DNA of 64,000 bases from DAOUAE01 sp034433795 (GTDB lineage: Bacteria; Chloroflexota; UBA6077; FW602-bin22; DAOUAE01). Below the pieces are notes generated by a model, which saw only the letters and a program-made list of their open reading frames with translations, did no database searches and was not told where the DNA came from. Positions 31,804 to 40,360 of this stretch are shown here, in pieces. How positions within the stretch are numbered: position 1 is the first letter of the stretch; the number at the start of each line of letters is the position of its first letter. Position numbers and translations under genes: made by a program. The DNA lies in contig DAOUAE010000065.1 of NCBI GenBank assembly GCA_034433795.1, positions 62,001-126,000 of the forward strand. The letters run 5' to 3'.

Positions 31804-32883
31804 TCAGAGACGGGTGGTTGACCGCCGGAAGACCAGACCGCTCAGCACCAGGGCCATCCCGATGAGGACCGGCAGCGCCACCGGGGCGCCGGTCCGGGGC
31901 AGGCGGGTGGGGGTAACCGGAGCCGGTGCGGGGGCTGGCCGGACGATGGGCAGCGGCTGGCCGACCAGAGCCGGAACCGCCTGGACCGTGGCCAGGAGGT
32001 TATCCTCCGGGACCCCGGCCTTCCAGCGGAAGGCGCCGCTGGGGTTCTGGAGGGCCAGGAGGGCGGTCAGGGGGTTCCCCTGGGGGCGGGCCCAGGCCTC
32101 GGGCCGCTGGCCGACGGCCAGGAGGGCCTGGAGGACCAGCGCGGTGGAGTTGGCGTCGGTCTCGGTGCCGAACTGCGCGGGCTTCTGGAAGGGGAAGCCG
32201 CCGTCGTCGTTCTGGACGGTGCGGAAGTACTGGAGGGCGCGGTCGATGGCCGGGCGGGCGGCCTCACCGCCGACCCGGGCCAGGGCCTGGACGGCCAGAG
32301 CGGTGGTGTTGGTATCGCCGGAGCCGGGCTGCTGGCCGCCATCCCAGGCCCAGGCGCCCTCGGGCAGCTGGGTCCGGAGCAGCCAGGTGACCATGGCTGG
32401 GGTTATGGCTGCCCGGTCGGTGGCGGCCAGGGCCAGCAGGGCGTAGGCGTGGTCGATGGCGCTCTGGCCGAGGCGGCCTGATTGCGGGTCGACGAAAGTG
32501 CGCAGGTGGGCCACCAGATCGAGACCGGCGAAGCGGCGCGGGTCCTGACCGGTGGCTGTCAGGGCCAGGATCACCTTGGCGGTCAGCCCGGCTGATTTCT
32601 CTAGGGCCGGGCGCTGGCGGGTCAGGTAATCGAGGGCCGGCGCCGGTGCGGCCTGCCCGACGGCGCCGAGGGCGAGGAGGGCGTCGGCGGTCGTGCCGGG
32701 GGCGCTCTGGGGCTTGCCGAAGCCACCGTCGGCGTTCCGCTGGCTGAGGAGCCAGGTGATCGCTCGATTGGCGGCGGCTGTCGGATCGGTGGCTGCGGGT
32801 GGGGCGGCCTGGGCTGGGGTCAGCAGGCCAGCCAGCAGACCCAGAAGCACAAGAAAAGTCACAACCCATGGCCAGCGTCGCAT
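31804..32883 (-). CDS. Surface protein with transcobalamin-like alpha/alpha repeats and LPxTG-like anchor
   Basis: A 359-aa exported protein. The signal peptide is residues 1-26. Residues 35-300 are helical-hairpin repeats of the prenyltransferase / squalene-cyclase / transcobalamin alpha-alpha-barrel type: AITWLLSQRNADGGFGKP, TTALAVQALARVGG, ALQYFRTVQNDDGGFPF and LLALQNPSGAFRWKAG. The C-terminus has LPRTG, a hydrophobic helix and a basic end, an LPxTG-type sorting signal. It is the first gene after the cobalamin riboswitch. A terpene cyclase is unlikely: no DxDD acid motif is seen and the protein is exported. I infer a corrinoid-capturing surface protein pairing with the DUF4430 protein downstream. 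Confidence 0.75.
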   Translation of the reverse strand: MRRWPWVVTFLVLLGLLAGLLTPAQAAPPAATDPTAAANRAITWLLSQRNADGGFGKPQSAPGTTADALLALGAVGQAAPAPALDYLTRQRPALEKSAGLTAKVILALTATGQDPRRFAGLDLVAHLRTFVDPQSGRLGQSAIDHAYALLALAATDRAAITPAMVTWLLRTQLPEGAWAWDGGQQPGSGDTNTTALAVQALARVGGEAARPAIDRALQYFRTVQNDDGGFPFQKPAQFGTETDANSTALVLQALLAVGQRPEAWARPQGNPLTALLALQNPSGAFRWKAGVPEDNLLATVQAVPALVGQPLPIVRPAPAPAPVTPTRLPRTGAPVALPVLIGMALVLSGLVFRRSTTRL

Positions 32884-32942
32884 GGCGACTCCTTTCGGGG
32901 GATATAGAGCGGTGGGATGGATGCAGGGCTAGAGAACGACGA

Positions 32943-32967
32943 CCCCCTTGCCGAAGCGGCAAGGGGG
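32943..32967 (-). terminator. Riboswitch-controlled terminator of the B12 uptake operon
   Basis: Perfect 10-bp stem CCCCCTTGCC/GGCAAGGGGG with a 5-nt loop, followed on the minus strand by a T-rich run (TCGTCGTTCTCT). It lies between the aptamer and the first gene (ATG at 32883), so B12 binding probably ends transcription here. Confidence 0.75.
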
Positions 32968-32999
32968 CGGATCAGGTGGTGGTTGGCATCGCAGTTCCA

Positions 33000-33185
<186 letters not shown>

Positions 33186-33205
33186 TGTGGTTGTCTGGCG
33201 CGGCT

Positions 33206-33234
33206 ATCATAGAGGATGGCGTCGCGGGTGTCAA
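33206..33234 (-). promoter_or_regulatory. Promoter of the cobalamin-regulated operon
   Basis: Near-consensus TTGACA (33234-33229), 17 nt, TATGAT (33211-33206), placing the start site just upstream of the riboswitch aptamer. Confidence 0.75.
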
Positions 33235-33364
33235 GCGTGTCGGCGGCGCGGGGTCATAATCTCGACATAAATCAGGGGCCGGTGGTCAGACGGGCTAGAC
33301 GCTCGAGCGCCGTTAGTGTAGAATGCCGGACGCCAGGGACGCCCCGGATGGAGGAGTACAGGCG

Positions 33365-36145
33365 ATGGGCATGGTGATCGCCATCCTGCGGCTGGTTGTC
33401 AAGCGCAGCCTGAACAATATCAATCTGCTGGTGACCACCATCATCGGTCTGGTCGTCACGGTCAGTCTGGTGGCGGCGGTGCCGCTCTACTCGGACGCGA
33501 TGATCGAGCGGCTGTTGCAGAAACGGTTGCAGCAGCCCTCGCAGCGGCCGCCGGGGGCGGTGCGCATCCGGCATCTGGAGGAGAAGGCGACGCCCAGCAC
33601 CCTCGATCAGTTCCGCCGTCTGGACGAGTTCGTTCTCAACAACGCCGAATGGATCATGGGGTTGCCCCTGAAGCGGCCCATCCTCCGCTACTTCGCCACC
33701 GACACCCATCTTCTGCAAGGGGTCGCCGAGACCGAGAAGGTCAATCCGCTGGCCAGTGAGGCCAAGTACGCCTACATCGCCTTCCAGCAGGGGCTGGAGA
33801 GGTACATCAGGATCGTCGAGGGGCAGGGGCTGCCGCCAGGTCCGAGCCCGGACGATGTCGTGCCGGTGATTCTGAGCACGACAGCCTCCGAGGAACTCCA
33901 CATGTACGTGGGCGAGTCCTATTACTACATTGGCGGCGACCGCTTCAACCCGGCCCGGGTGACGCTGAAGGTGGTGGGCCTCTGGGAGCCGCTCGAGCCC
34001 AACTCGGACTACTGGCTTTACCATCCCGATGTCATGTACAACACCCTCTTCACCACCGAAGAGCACCTCTTTCAGAACATTTTGAAGATCATGCCCCAGG
34101 CGATTCACGAGTATTCCTGGTACATGATCTTCGACCACAACGCCCTCCATTCGACCAACGTCGACCGTGTCCTGGGTGGTCTGCGCTACCTGGAGACGCG
34201 GGTGGCCACGATGATGCCCAATACCAAAGTCGACCTGGCGCCAGGGGATCTGCTGGAAGAGTTCGCTCGCCGGGCCTTTCTGCTGAAACTCCTGCTCTTC
34301 GCCCTGAGCATCCCCATGCTGGCGGTCATCCTCTATTACATCATCACCTCGGTCGGCATGGTCATCGATCGCCAGCGCAGCGAGATCGCGGTTTTCAAGA
34401 GCCGGGGGATGAGCACCTTCCAGATCATCGGATTGTATCTTCTGGAGGGGGTGCTTATCGGCGGCATCGCTCTGGCTATTGGTCCTCTCATTGGTATCGG
34501 CATCGCCCAGTTGATCGGTCAGAGTTACAGTTTTCTGCTCTTCGCTCAGCGGCCGCCGCTCCCGGTGATGTTCTCGACCCAAACGCTCCAGTACGCCGCC
34601 CTGGCGGCCGGTCTGGCGGTCCTGGCCATGCTGGTGCCGGCGGTGGGGGCCGCCCGCTACACGATCATCACCTACAAGCAGGAAGTTGCCCGCTCCTATC
34701 GGCGACCGCTCTGGCAGCGCTTCTTCGTCGATATTCTGCTGCTGGCGGTGGCGGCCTACGGCTACCGAACGCTTCAGCAGCAGCGCTCGATTCTCAACAT
34801 CGCCGGCGAGGGGGAGATCGTCGTTGACCCGTTGATGTTGCTGGTGCCCTCGCTCTTCATCTTCGCCCTGGCGTTGCTCTTCCTGCGGCTCTTCCCGTTG
34901 CTGACCGCCGGCCTGGCCCGGCTGGGGAGCCTGTTCGGCAACGCGCCGGTCGTGCTGGCCCTGCGCCAGATCGCCCGGATGCCGCTGGCCTACAGCCCGC
35001 TGGTGCTCCTCCTGACCCTGACGCTGGCGCTCGGGGCCTTCGCCGCCTCGGCGGCCCACACGATGAACCGCAATTTCACCGAGCGGGTGCTCTACGAGAT
35101 CCCGGCCGACCTCATTCTGACCGAGGTCTGGGAGTACAACGAGACCGAAAACTACTTCATCGAGCCTCCCTTCAGCGCCCACGAGGTGCCGGGGGTGGTG
35201 GCCCTGACCCGGGCCAAGCAGTTCACCGCTCGTCCCAACATCGGGCGGGGACAGCAGCGCGATGTCCAGGTGCTGGGGGTGGACCGGACGACGTTTGCCA
35301 ACGTGGCCTGGTGGCGTTCCGACTTCGCCCCGCGGCCGCTGGGGGCGCTGATGAACGCTCTGGCCATTGACGAGTCGGCGGCGATCACCACGCCGGCCTT
35401 TCTGGCCCGCTACCAGCTCAACATCGGCGATACGGTGCAGCTGGTTTTCGGCAACAAGATCGTGGATTTCCGGATCGTCGAGGTCGCCGACTACTTCCCC
35501 ACGCTCTATCCGGAGAAGGGCGACTTCTTCGTGGCCAATCTGGACTACCTCTACGACCAGACGGGCCTGCAGCCCTATGATGTCTGGGTCAAGGTCGATC
35601 CCAACTATCGGAGCCATGACATCGTCGAGGCGATGGAGAAAAATGGTATTCGGATCGTGCGGATCCGTGACAGCCGGGTGCAGGTCAACGTGGGTCGGCT
35701 GGATCCGCAGCGGACCGGCCTCTTCGGCGTCCTTTCTATCGGCTTCATCGTGGCGGCTCTCCTGACTGTCCTGGGCTTCTTCCTCTACGCCTTCCTCTCG
35801 TTCCAGAAGCGGATGCTGCAGATGGGCATCCTGCGGGCCATCGGTCTCTCCAGCGCCCAGCTTTTCGTGCTGTTGATGCTGGAGCAGGTCTTTCTCATCG
35901 TCCTGGGGATTGCCGCCGGCACGGCCTTCGGGCTCTGGACGAGTTCGCTCTTTATTCCGTTCCTGCAGGTCAGCGCTGATCAGTACGGGACGACGCCGAA
36001 GTTCGTGGTCGAGCTGGCCTGGGGCGATGTCCAGCGCATCTATGTGATTATGGGTCTGATGCTGGCGGTCGGCCTGCTCTGCATGATCGTCCTGCTGCGG
36101 CGGATGAAGATCTACCAGGCGGTGAAACTGGGCGAGCAGCTCTGA
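33365..36145 (+). CDS. FtsX-like ABC transporter permease (926 aa)
   Basis: A large permease with two FtsX units. The N-terminal anchor (about residues 10-35) is followed by an extracytoplasmic domain of about 280 residues. Membrane helices follow near 305-415, then about 460-480, 505-535 and 560-590. A second extracytoplasmic domain leads to a C-terminal FtsX block (GFIVAALLTVLGFFLYAF, LLMLEQVFLIVLGIAAG, IMGLMLAVGLLCMIVLL). Typical FtsX phrases are EIAVFKSRGMSTFQIIGLYL and MLQMGILRAIGLSSAQLFVL. Such permeases work with MacB/LolD-type ATPases, but none is adjacent. ATG 33365 follows GGAGGAG. Substrate unknown. Confidence 0.85.
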   Translation: MGMVIAILRLVVKRSLNNINLLVTTIIGLVVTVSLVAAVPLYSDAMIERLLQKRLQQPSQRPPGAVRIRHLEEKATPSTLDQFRRLDEFVLNNAEWIMGLPLKRPILRYFATDTHLLQGVAETEKVNPLASEAKYAYIAFQQGLERYIRIVEGQGLPPGPSPDDVVPVILSTTASEELHMYVGESYYYIGGDRFNPARVTLKVVGLWEPLEPNSDYWLYHPDVMYNTLFTTEEHLFQNILKIMPQAIHEYSWYMIFDHNALHSTNVDRVLGGLRYLETRVATMMPNTKVDLAPGDLLEEFARRAFLLKLLLFALSIPMLAVILYYIITSVGMVIDRQRSEIAVFKSRGMSTFQIIGLYLLEGVLIGGIALAIGPLIGIGIAQLIGQSYSFLLFAQRPPLPVMFSTQTLQYAALAAGLAVLAMLVPAVGAARYTIITYKQEVARSYRRPLWQRFFVDILLLAVAAYGYRTLQQQRSILNIAGEGEIVVDPLMLLVPSLFIFALALLFLRLFPLLTAGLARLGSLFGNAPVVLALRQIARMPLAYSPLVLLLTLTLALGAFAASAAHTMNRNFTERVLYEIPADLILTEVWEYNETENYFIEPPFSAHEVPGVVALTRAKQFTARPNIGRGQQRDVQVLGVDRTTFANVAWWRSDFAPRPLGALMNALAIDESAAITTPAFLARYQLNIGDTVQLVFGNKIVDFRIVEVADYFPTLYPEKGDFFVANLDYLYDQTGLQPYDVWVKVDPNYRSHDIVEAMEKNGIRIVRIRDSRVQVNVGRLDPQRTGLFGVLSIGFIVAALLTVLGFFLYAFLSFQKRMLQMGILRAIGLSSAQLFVLLMLEQVFLIVLGIAAGTAFGLWTSSLFIPFLQVSADQYGTTPKFVVELAWGDVQRIYVIMGLMLAVGLLCMIVLLRRMKIYQAVKLGEQL

Positions 36146-36146
36146 G

Positions 36147-36640
36147 GACGTGGACCGGCTGCATCGCCGGGCCAGCCGAAGGCCAGAGACCAGCCAGCGG
36201 CGGGTCCGGGGCTACCGGGCGGCGCTGGCCGCAGCCGGACTGCCCTTCGACCCGGCGCTGCTCTGCCACGGCGACTGTACCTACGTGAGCGGGCCCGCTG
36301 GGCCGAGCATCTTCTCTCGCTGGCCGAGCCACCAACGGCTCTCTTCTGCGCCAACGACCGGATGGCCATCGGAGCACTGCTGGCCGCCCGGCGGCGGGGC
36401 CGCCATCTTCCGGCGGATCTGGCGGTCGTCGGCTTCGACGATATCCCTGGGGCCGCGGTTGTCGACCCGCCGCTGACCACCGTCGCCCAGCCGCTGGCGG
36501 CGGTGGCCACTCAGGCGGTGGCCTTCATCCTCTCCCGGTTGAGCGGCCAGACTGGTCCCGAGCCCCGGCGGGTGGTCCTGACCCCGACGCTGGTGGTCCG
36601 GGCCTCGTGCGGGGCGATCACCGTGCCCCCGGCGGCGTAG
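36147..36640 (+). pseudogene. Decayed LacI-family regulator, C-terminal fragment
   Basis: Three frames together spell the effector-binding half of a LacI/PurR-type regulator. One gives IAGPAE near 36169; the next gives RPETSQRRVRGYRAALAAAG and GDCTYVSG. After a frame change near 36295 comes WAEHLLSLAEPPTALFCAND then RMAIGALLAARRRG, followed by LAVVGFDDIPGAA and VLTPTLVVRASCG. At least two frameshifts are needed and the DNA-binding domain is missing. Its end overlaps the convergent oxidoreductase gene by about 23 nt. It is a relic, probably of a regulator once controlling sugar genes. Confidence 0.8.
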
Positions 36641-37751
36641 TCGGGGCGAGGGCCGCCGGGTTCAGGCCTGCCCCTGCTCCCCGCTTGTACGCCTCGATCA
36701 TTTGGATGAGTAGGGCGATATCGGCCCGTCCCTCCTCGCCGCTGGTCAGGGGGCGGCGGTTCTCGGTGACGCACTCGTGAAAGTGAATGAGTTCACGCTT
36801 GAAGGCCTCCTCATACGAGGCCTCGACCCGGCAGTCGGTGAAGGCGCCGTCGGCCATCTCCTCAACGTGGACCAGCGTCGGCATGTTGCGGATGTAGGGG
36901 GAAGGGAAGGAGATGGTGACCACCCGCTGGCGACCGTAGACCCGCAGCACCTCGTCAAAGCGACGCATTTCGGTGCGGCCGGTGGTGAAGGTGCAGAGGA
37001 AGTCGCCATAGTCGAGAAGTGAGCTGAAGAAGCGGCCGTCGTCCCAGATGTGGGTGGTGAGAACGCGGCGGGGGCGGCCGACAGCCCCACAGAGGATGGT
37101 CACGTCGTGAACCGAGAGCCCCAGCATCAGGCTGTAGGCCTGGCGGACGTGGGGTGGCACCAGGCCGATGGCCTCGGTGATGGCGGCCTGATATTCAGCC
37201 TGCTGCTGGGCGATGAGATCGCGGGGCGGATCGTCAAAGCGGTAGACGCGGTGAGCCTCACGGATGAAAAGCGCGTTGGGGCCGATGATGTCGTGGAGTT
37301 CAACCAGGCGGATATCGGGAATCTCCTGGATTTTACGCTGCCCGTAGAGATAGCCGGGGTCGTAGCGTTTCATGTAGGCAACCATAAGGATACAGCCGTT
37401 GCGGGCGGCTGTTTCGATGAGGGTATCAGCCTCGCGCAGATTGGTGCACATCGGTTTCTCGACCAGGACGTGCTTGCCCTGCTGGAGGGCGGCCAGGGCT
37501 GGTTGGAAGTGGTAGGGAGTTAGAACAAAAACGGCATCGAGGTCGGGCTGGGCGACCAGAGCGCGGAAATCGGTGTAGCGATGGTCGACGCCATAGAGGT
37601 CGCCGATCCTGGCGACCAGCTGCGGGGAGATATCGCAGATGGCGGCGATCTCGTAGCGCTCCTCCAGTTCGCGCAGGTAGGGCAGGTGCATAATCTGGGC
37701 GATCTCGCCCAGACCGATCACCCCGACTCGCAGACGTCGTGTGGGCGACAT
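36618..37751 (-). CDS. Gfo/Idh/MocA family oxidoreductase
   Basis: A 377-aa NAD(P)-dependent sugar or inositol dehydrogenase-type protein. The Rossmann domain has VGVIGLGEIAQIMHLPYL and the family motif KHVLVEKPMCTN, with the catalytic-type lysine in EKP. The C-terminal domain (about 130-360) is the usual beta-sheet half. ATG 37751 is behind GGAGG. The last 25 residues are low complexity where the gene overlaps the LacI relic. Substrate cannot be deduced; the neighbouring broken sugar regulator hints at carbohydrate metabolism. Confidence 0.85.
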   Translation of the reverse strand: MSPTRRLRVGVIGLGEIAQIMHLPYLRELEERYEIAAICDISPQLVARIGDLYGVDHRYTDFRALVAQPDLDAVFVLTPYHFQPALAALQQGKHVLVEKPMCTNLREADTLIETAARNGCILMVAYMKRYDPGYLYGQRKIQEIPDIRLVELHDIIGPNALFIREAHRVYRFDDPPRDLIAQQQAEYQAAITEAIGLVPPHVRQAYSLMLGLSVHDVTILCGAVGRPRRVLTTHIWDDGRFFSSLLDYGDFLCTFTTGRTEMRRFDEVLRVYGRQRVVTISFPSPYIRNMPTLVHVEEMADGAFTDCRVEASYEEAFKRELIHFHECVTENRRPLTSGEEGRADIALLIQMIEAYKRGAGAGLNPAALAPTTPPGAR

Positions 37752-38262
37752 CAAGCCTCCATCATCGTATCCAGCCCGTCTTTATTTCGTGTCAGGCCTT
37801 GAGGCCGGTCAGAGCGATGCCGGCCACAGCCCCGGCGACTGTGGCCGAACAGGTGGTTTTCCCCAAGGCTCGGAGTGCTCTCCTCACAGGGAGTATAGGG
37901 AGGACTGACTCGCTTGTCCATTGCGATCGCGGGTACTGTCGGGGGCGCGTGTTTCCTCCGGGCTCGTGATGGCGAGAGGTATTGGTTACCGGGCGAGAGA
38001 GCAGGCCGGTGGTTACAGAGTTATAACCGTATAGATATATTCCAGTGCAGAGCAGTAGGTATAGTTTCTAACAAACAGATGGATATTTGTCTGTACGAAC
38101 AAATAGAAGTCTCGACGAGTATATGTGTGGTTACATAAGTATGGTCATGTAATAACATCTAGCAATATGTCTGTCCTTCTGTTGTTCTGTCATATAATGC
38201 AGAAGACATTCTGGACGGTTATACTCCTAGAGGTCTGTGAGGATCGAGGGCTGTCCGGATGA
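37752..38262. other. Non-coding interval with an AT-rich island and TCTGT repeats
   Basis: About 510 nt without a credible gene. A GGCCACAG/CTGTGGCC hairpin lies at 37821-37845. From about 38015 to 38240 the composition falls to roughly 60% AT inside GC-rich surroundings. It contains TCTGT motifs at 38090 and three tandem 8-nt repeats, TCTGTCCT, TCTGTTGT and TCTGTCAT, at 38170-38193. It sits directly upstream of parA, so a partition site or replication-related region is plausible. Confidence 0.5.
38170..38193 (+). repeat. Three tandem TCTGTnnT octamers upstream of parA
   Basis: TCTGTCCT, TCTGTTGT and TCTGTCAT follow each other without a gap. Related TCTGT copies occur at 38090 and on the far side of the par genes at 39678, 39707 and 39713. 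Short tandem repeats are typical binding sites of ribbon-helix-helix partition proteins. Confidence 0.5.
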
Positions 38263-38269
38263 TGGACAG
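38251..38269. promoter_or_regulatory. Possible operator of the parA promoter
   Basis: Inverted repeat CTGTCC-7 nt-GGACAG whose right arm lies within the -35 element of the parA promoter, well placed for autorepression by the partition proteins. Confidence 0.4.
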
Positions 38270-38291
38270 GCGGGCCCGCCTCACGTATAAT
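38263..38291 (+). promoter_or_regulatory. Promoter of the parA operon
   Basis: TGGACA (38263-38268), 17 nt, TATAAT (38286-38291). Confidence 0.6.
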
Positions 38292-38398
38292 CTCGGGCCG
38301 GCGCCCGGACCGCGGTGGGCGGAGAGACGGTTCCCGGAGATCGCCGGTGTCTCGCCGCACGTGCGGTCCGACTACCCCTTACCGAGGAGCTGCGGAGC

Positions 38399-39160
38399 GT
38401 GGGACGGACCATCGCCGTCGCCAACCAGAAAGGTGGGTCAGGGAAGACCACCACCACGCGCTGCCTGGGTTCGGCTCTGGCCGAGCGGGGCCGGCGCGTC
38501 CTGATGATCGACCTGGACCCGCAGGCCAGCCTCTCCGAGGGGTGCGGTCTGGCCCTGCACCGTCTGGAACGCACCACCTACCACGTCCTGCTGGGACAGG
38601 CCCGTCTGGCCGAGGTCATCGTGCCGGTCGAGGAGCGGCTGGATCTGGCCCCCACCAACATCCACCTGGCCGCCGCCGAACTCCAACTGGTCAATATGAA
38701 CCGCCGTGAGGACAAGCTCCGGAATGCCCTGCGGCCGGTCAAAGACGCCTACGACTACATCCTGATCGATTGCCCCCCGTCGTTCGGCCTGCTGACGGTC
38801 AACGCCCTCTCGGCCGCCGATAGCGTGCTGGTGCCAATGAGCTGCGATTACTACACCATGCTGGGAGTACGTTTGCTTTTGGAGACGGTCCGCGAGATTC
38901 AGGAGGAGGTCAATCCGGCGCTGGTGGTCGAGGGCATTCTGGCCACCCGCTACGACGCCCGCACGCTCCACGCCCGGGAGGTCCTGGAGCAGACCCGCCA
39001 GGCCCTGGGCGACCGTTTCCGGATCTTCCAGACGGTCATCCGGGAGAGTGTGCGGTTCAAAGAGTGTCCGATTAAAGGCCAGTCGATCCTGACCTACGCG
39101 AGCCAGAGTGAGGGGGCGCGCGCCTACCGTGCGCTGGCGGAGGAGATCGACCATGCCTAA
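38399..39160 (+). CDS. ParA-family partition ATPase
   Basis: A 253-aa ParA/Soj-type ATPase. The deviant Walker A is KGGSGKTTT at residues 11-19 with the signature lysine Lys11. Further motifs are MIDLDPQASLSEG, YDYILIDCPPSFGLLTVNAL and VLVPMSCDYYTMLG. There is no N-terminal HTH, so it is the compact plasmid type Ib or chromosomal form. The GTG at 38399 lies behind GAGGAG and is preferred over ATG 38315, which lies only about 20 nt after the -10. It overlaps a small basic partner gene, and the pair resembles ParF/ParG-type systems. Confidence 0.88.
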   Translation: MGRTIAVANQKGGSGKTTTTRCLGSALAERGRRVLMIDLDPQASLSEGCGLALHRLERTTYHVLLGQARLAEVIVPVEERLDLAPTNIHLAAAELQLVNMNRREDKLRNALRPVKDAYDYILIDCPPSFGLLTVNALSAADSVLVPMSCDYYTMLGVRLLLETVREIQEEVNPALVVEGILATRYDARTLHAREVLEQTRQALGDRFRIFQTVIRESVRFKECPIKGQSILTYASQSEGARAYRALAEEIDHA

Positions 39161-39482
39161 GCGTGCCAGTGTCCCAGAGGGTAAGGCTCTGTTCTATCGT
39201 CGCGAGGAGCCGGAGCCCGAGCGCTCCGAACGGAGTCCCACCCGTCAGTCGGCTATCTTCCTGGCGGAAGAACACCTGGACTGGCTGGATGACCGCTGCC
39301 GCGAGGCCCGACGCAACGGCGGTCGGGCGATCCGCAAGGCGGCGATCATCCGGGCGTTGCTGGAGGTGGCGATGGAGAGCCCCATCGATCTAACGGGCCT
39401 GCGCTCGGAAGCCGACCTGATAGAGCGCATCCGCCGGGGTCTCCGGAGCGCCCCTTCCACCCCACCTCCCGCCGGGCGCTGA
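39153..39482 (+). CDS. Small ribbon-helix-helix-like partner of ParA
   Basis: A 109-aa protein whose ATG overlaps the parA stop by 8 nt. Residues 1-30 are basic and flexible. Residues 32-75 fit a ribbon-helix-helix pattern: RQSAIFLAEEHLDWLDDRC, a Gly turn, then RKAAIIRALLEVAMES. The C-terminus is charged and Pro-rich. ParG and omega-type centromere binders share this size, layout and position behind ParA. Assignment as a DNA-binding ParB substitute is inference; no ParB nuclease-like domain is present in the window. Confidence 0.6.
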   Translation: MPKRASVPEGKALFYRREEPEPERSERSPTRQSAIFLAEEHLDWLDDRCREARRNGGRAIRKAAIIRALLEVAMESPIDLTGLRSEADLIERIRRGLRSAPSTPPPAGR

Positions 39483-40251
39483 AAAGACCGGGCCAGCCTG
39501 ACCATCTCCGGTCCCCGCCCACTGGGCGAGTCGAGCGGCGGGCCGGCTCGGCAGCGCCCCTCCCGCCCGCCCCGTCCGCTGGCCGGTCCGGTGGCCACCG
39601 GGCCTCTTCCCCCCTGCTCCCTCCCGGCCGGCACCGGATCCCTGGCCGGACCCTGACCGAAAACCCCCGCCCGTCTCTCTGTATTTACATTTTCAATGTA
39701 AATACATCTGTCTCTGTCAGGTGCGATGGAGGTGTTTTGTAGCTTGCACGCTGACACCGATCGGGGGATCTGGGCGACGGAAGGGGAGAGGTGCGGGAGG
39801 CGGCGATGGGGCGGCGGTGAGGGGCGCACGTGAGGGGCAGGGGAGGGGATCACGCGGTCAGGGCCGGTGCGAGCAGGGTCTGGGCGAGGGTGAGAGGTGC
39901 TCTGAGAGGGCTCTTCTGACAGAGGTGTCAGGGGACAACACCGATGCGGTGACAGGCGGGCGGGCTTGTCCAGTCGTTTGGCAGGCAGACGGGTGGGCAT
40001 TATTTTACGATAACTTATAGTTAACATAACAATGTGGATATAAACCGGCCGGGATCGCTTTTCTTGGCGAGGGCTGGCGAAGAAGTTTTAACTTGACAGA
40101 ATATTTCACGGGGGCGAAATCGTGGGCCTCCGGCCACTGGACGTGGGGCTGGCGGTGGTTCCCCGCCGTCGACCGGTGGTGATGATGGTCAGCGACGGTC
40201 GGGGACGGCCGGTCCGGTCGGCGGCCGCGCCTGGCTCCGGTGCGCCACCGC
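39483..40251. other. Long non-coding interval between the par genes and a MerR-like gene
   Basis: About 770 nt without a credible gene. GC-rich stretches alternate with two AT-rich patches, at 39675-39715 (palindrome and TCTGT motifs) and 40005-40110. The second contains ATATCCACA on the minus strand at 40041-40033, an 8 of 9 match to the DnaA box TTATCCACA. A CTGACA/TGTCAG hairpin lies at 39916-39931. Confidence 0.45.
39680..39706. repeat. Perfect 12-bp AT-rich palindrome after the par genes
   Basis: TGTATTTACATT and its complement AATGTAAATACA flank a TTC spacer. It is flanked by TCTGT motifs on both sides. It is too AT-rich and lacks the T-run for a normal terminator, so a protein-binding site is more likely. 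Confidence 0.55.
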
Positions 40252-40280
40252 TTGTCCGCTGGCGCTGACTCTGCTAAGAT
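40252..40280 (+). promoter_or_regulatory. Promoter of the MerR-like gene
   Basis: TTGTCC (40252-40257), 17 nt, TAAGAT (40275-40280). Confidence 0.6.
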
Positions 40281-40298
40281 CATCCTGGCGATAGGTTG

Positions 40299-40346
40299 GC
40301 GACAGTTAGCGGTTATTGGCGGTTCGTAGCGACAATTAGCGGTCAT
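40299..40346 (+). repeat. Two 18-bp direct repeats before the MerR-like gene
   Basis: GCGACAGTTAGCGGTTAT at 40299-40316 and GCGACAATTAGCGGTCAT at 40329-40346 differ at two positions and are spaced 30 nt start to start. They lie between the promoter and the ATG at 40361, as expected of an operator for autoregulation. Confidence 0.65.
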
Positions 40347-40360
40347 CGCGGGAGGCGGCC

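Noticed and set aside
31804..32883. Terpene cyclase or squalene-hopene cyclase
   Set aside because: Repeats are of the same fold class, but the protein is half the size, exported, lacks a DxDD acid motif, and follows a cobalamin riboswitch.
39245..40027. 260-codon minus-strand frame in the gap after the par genes
   Set aside because: Low-complexity Arg/Pro-rich translation, no ribosome binding site, and it overlaps the coding part of the ParA partner.
40299..40346. 30-nt periodic repeats as a CRISPR array
   Set aside because: Only two copies, no cas genes, and placement between promoter and start codon fits an operator.
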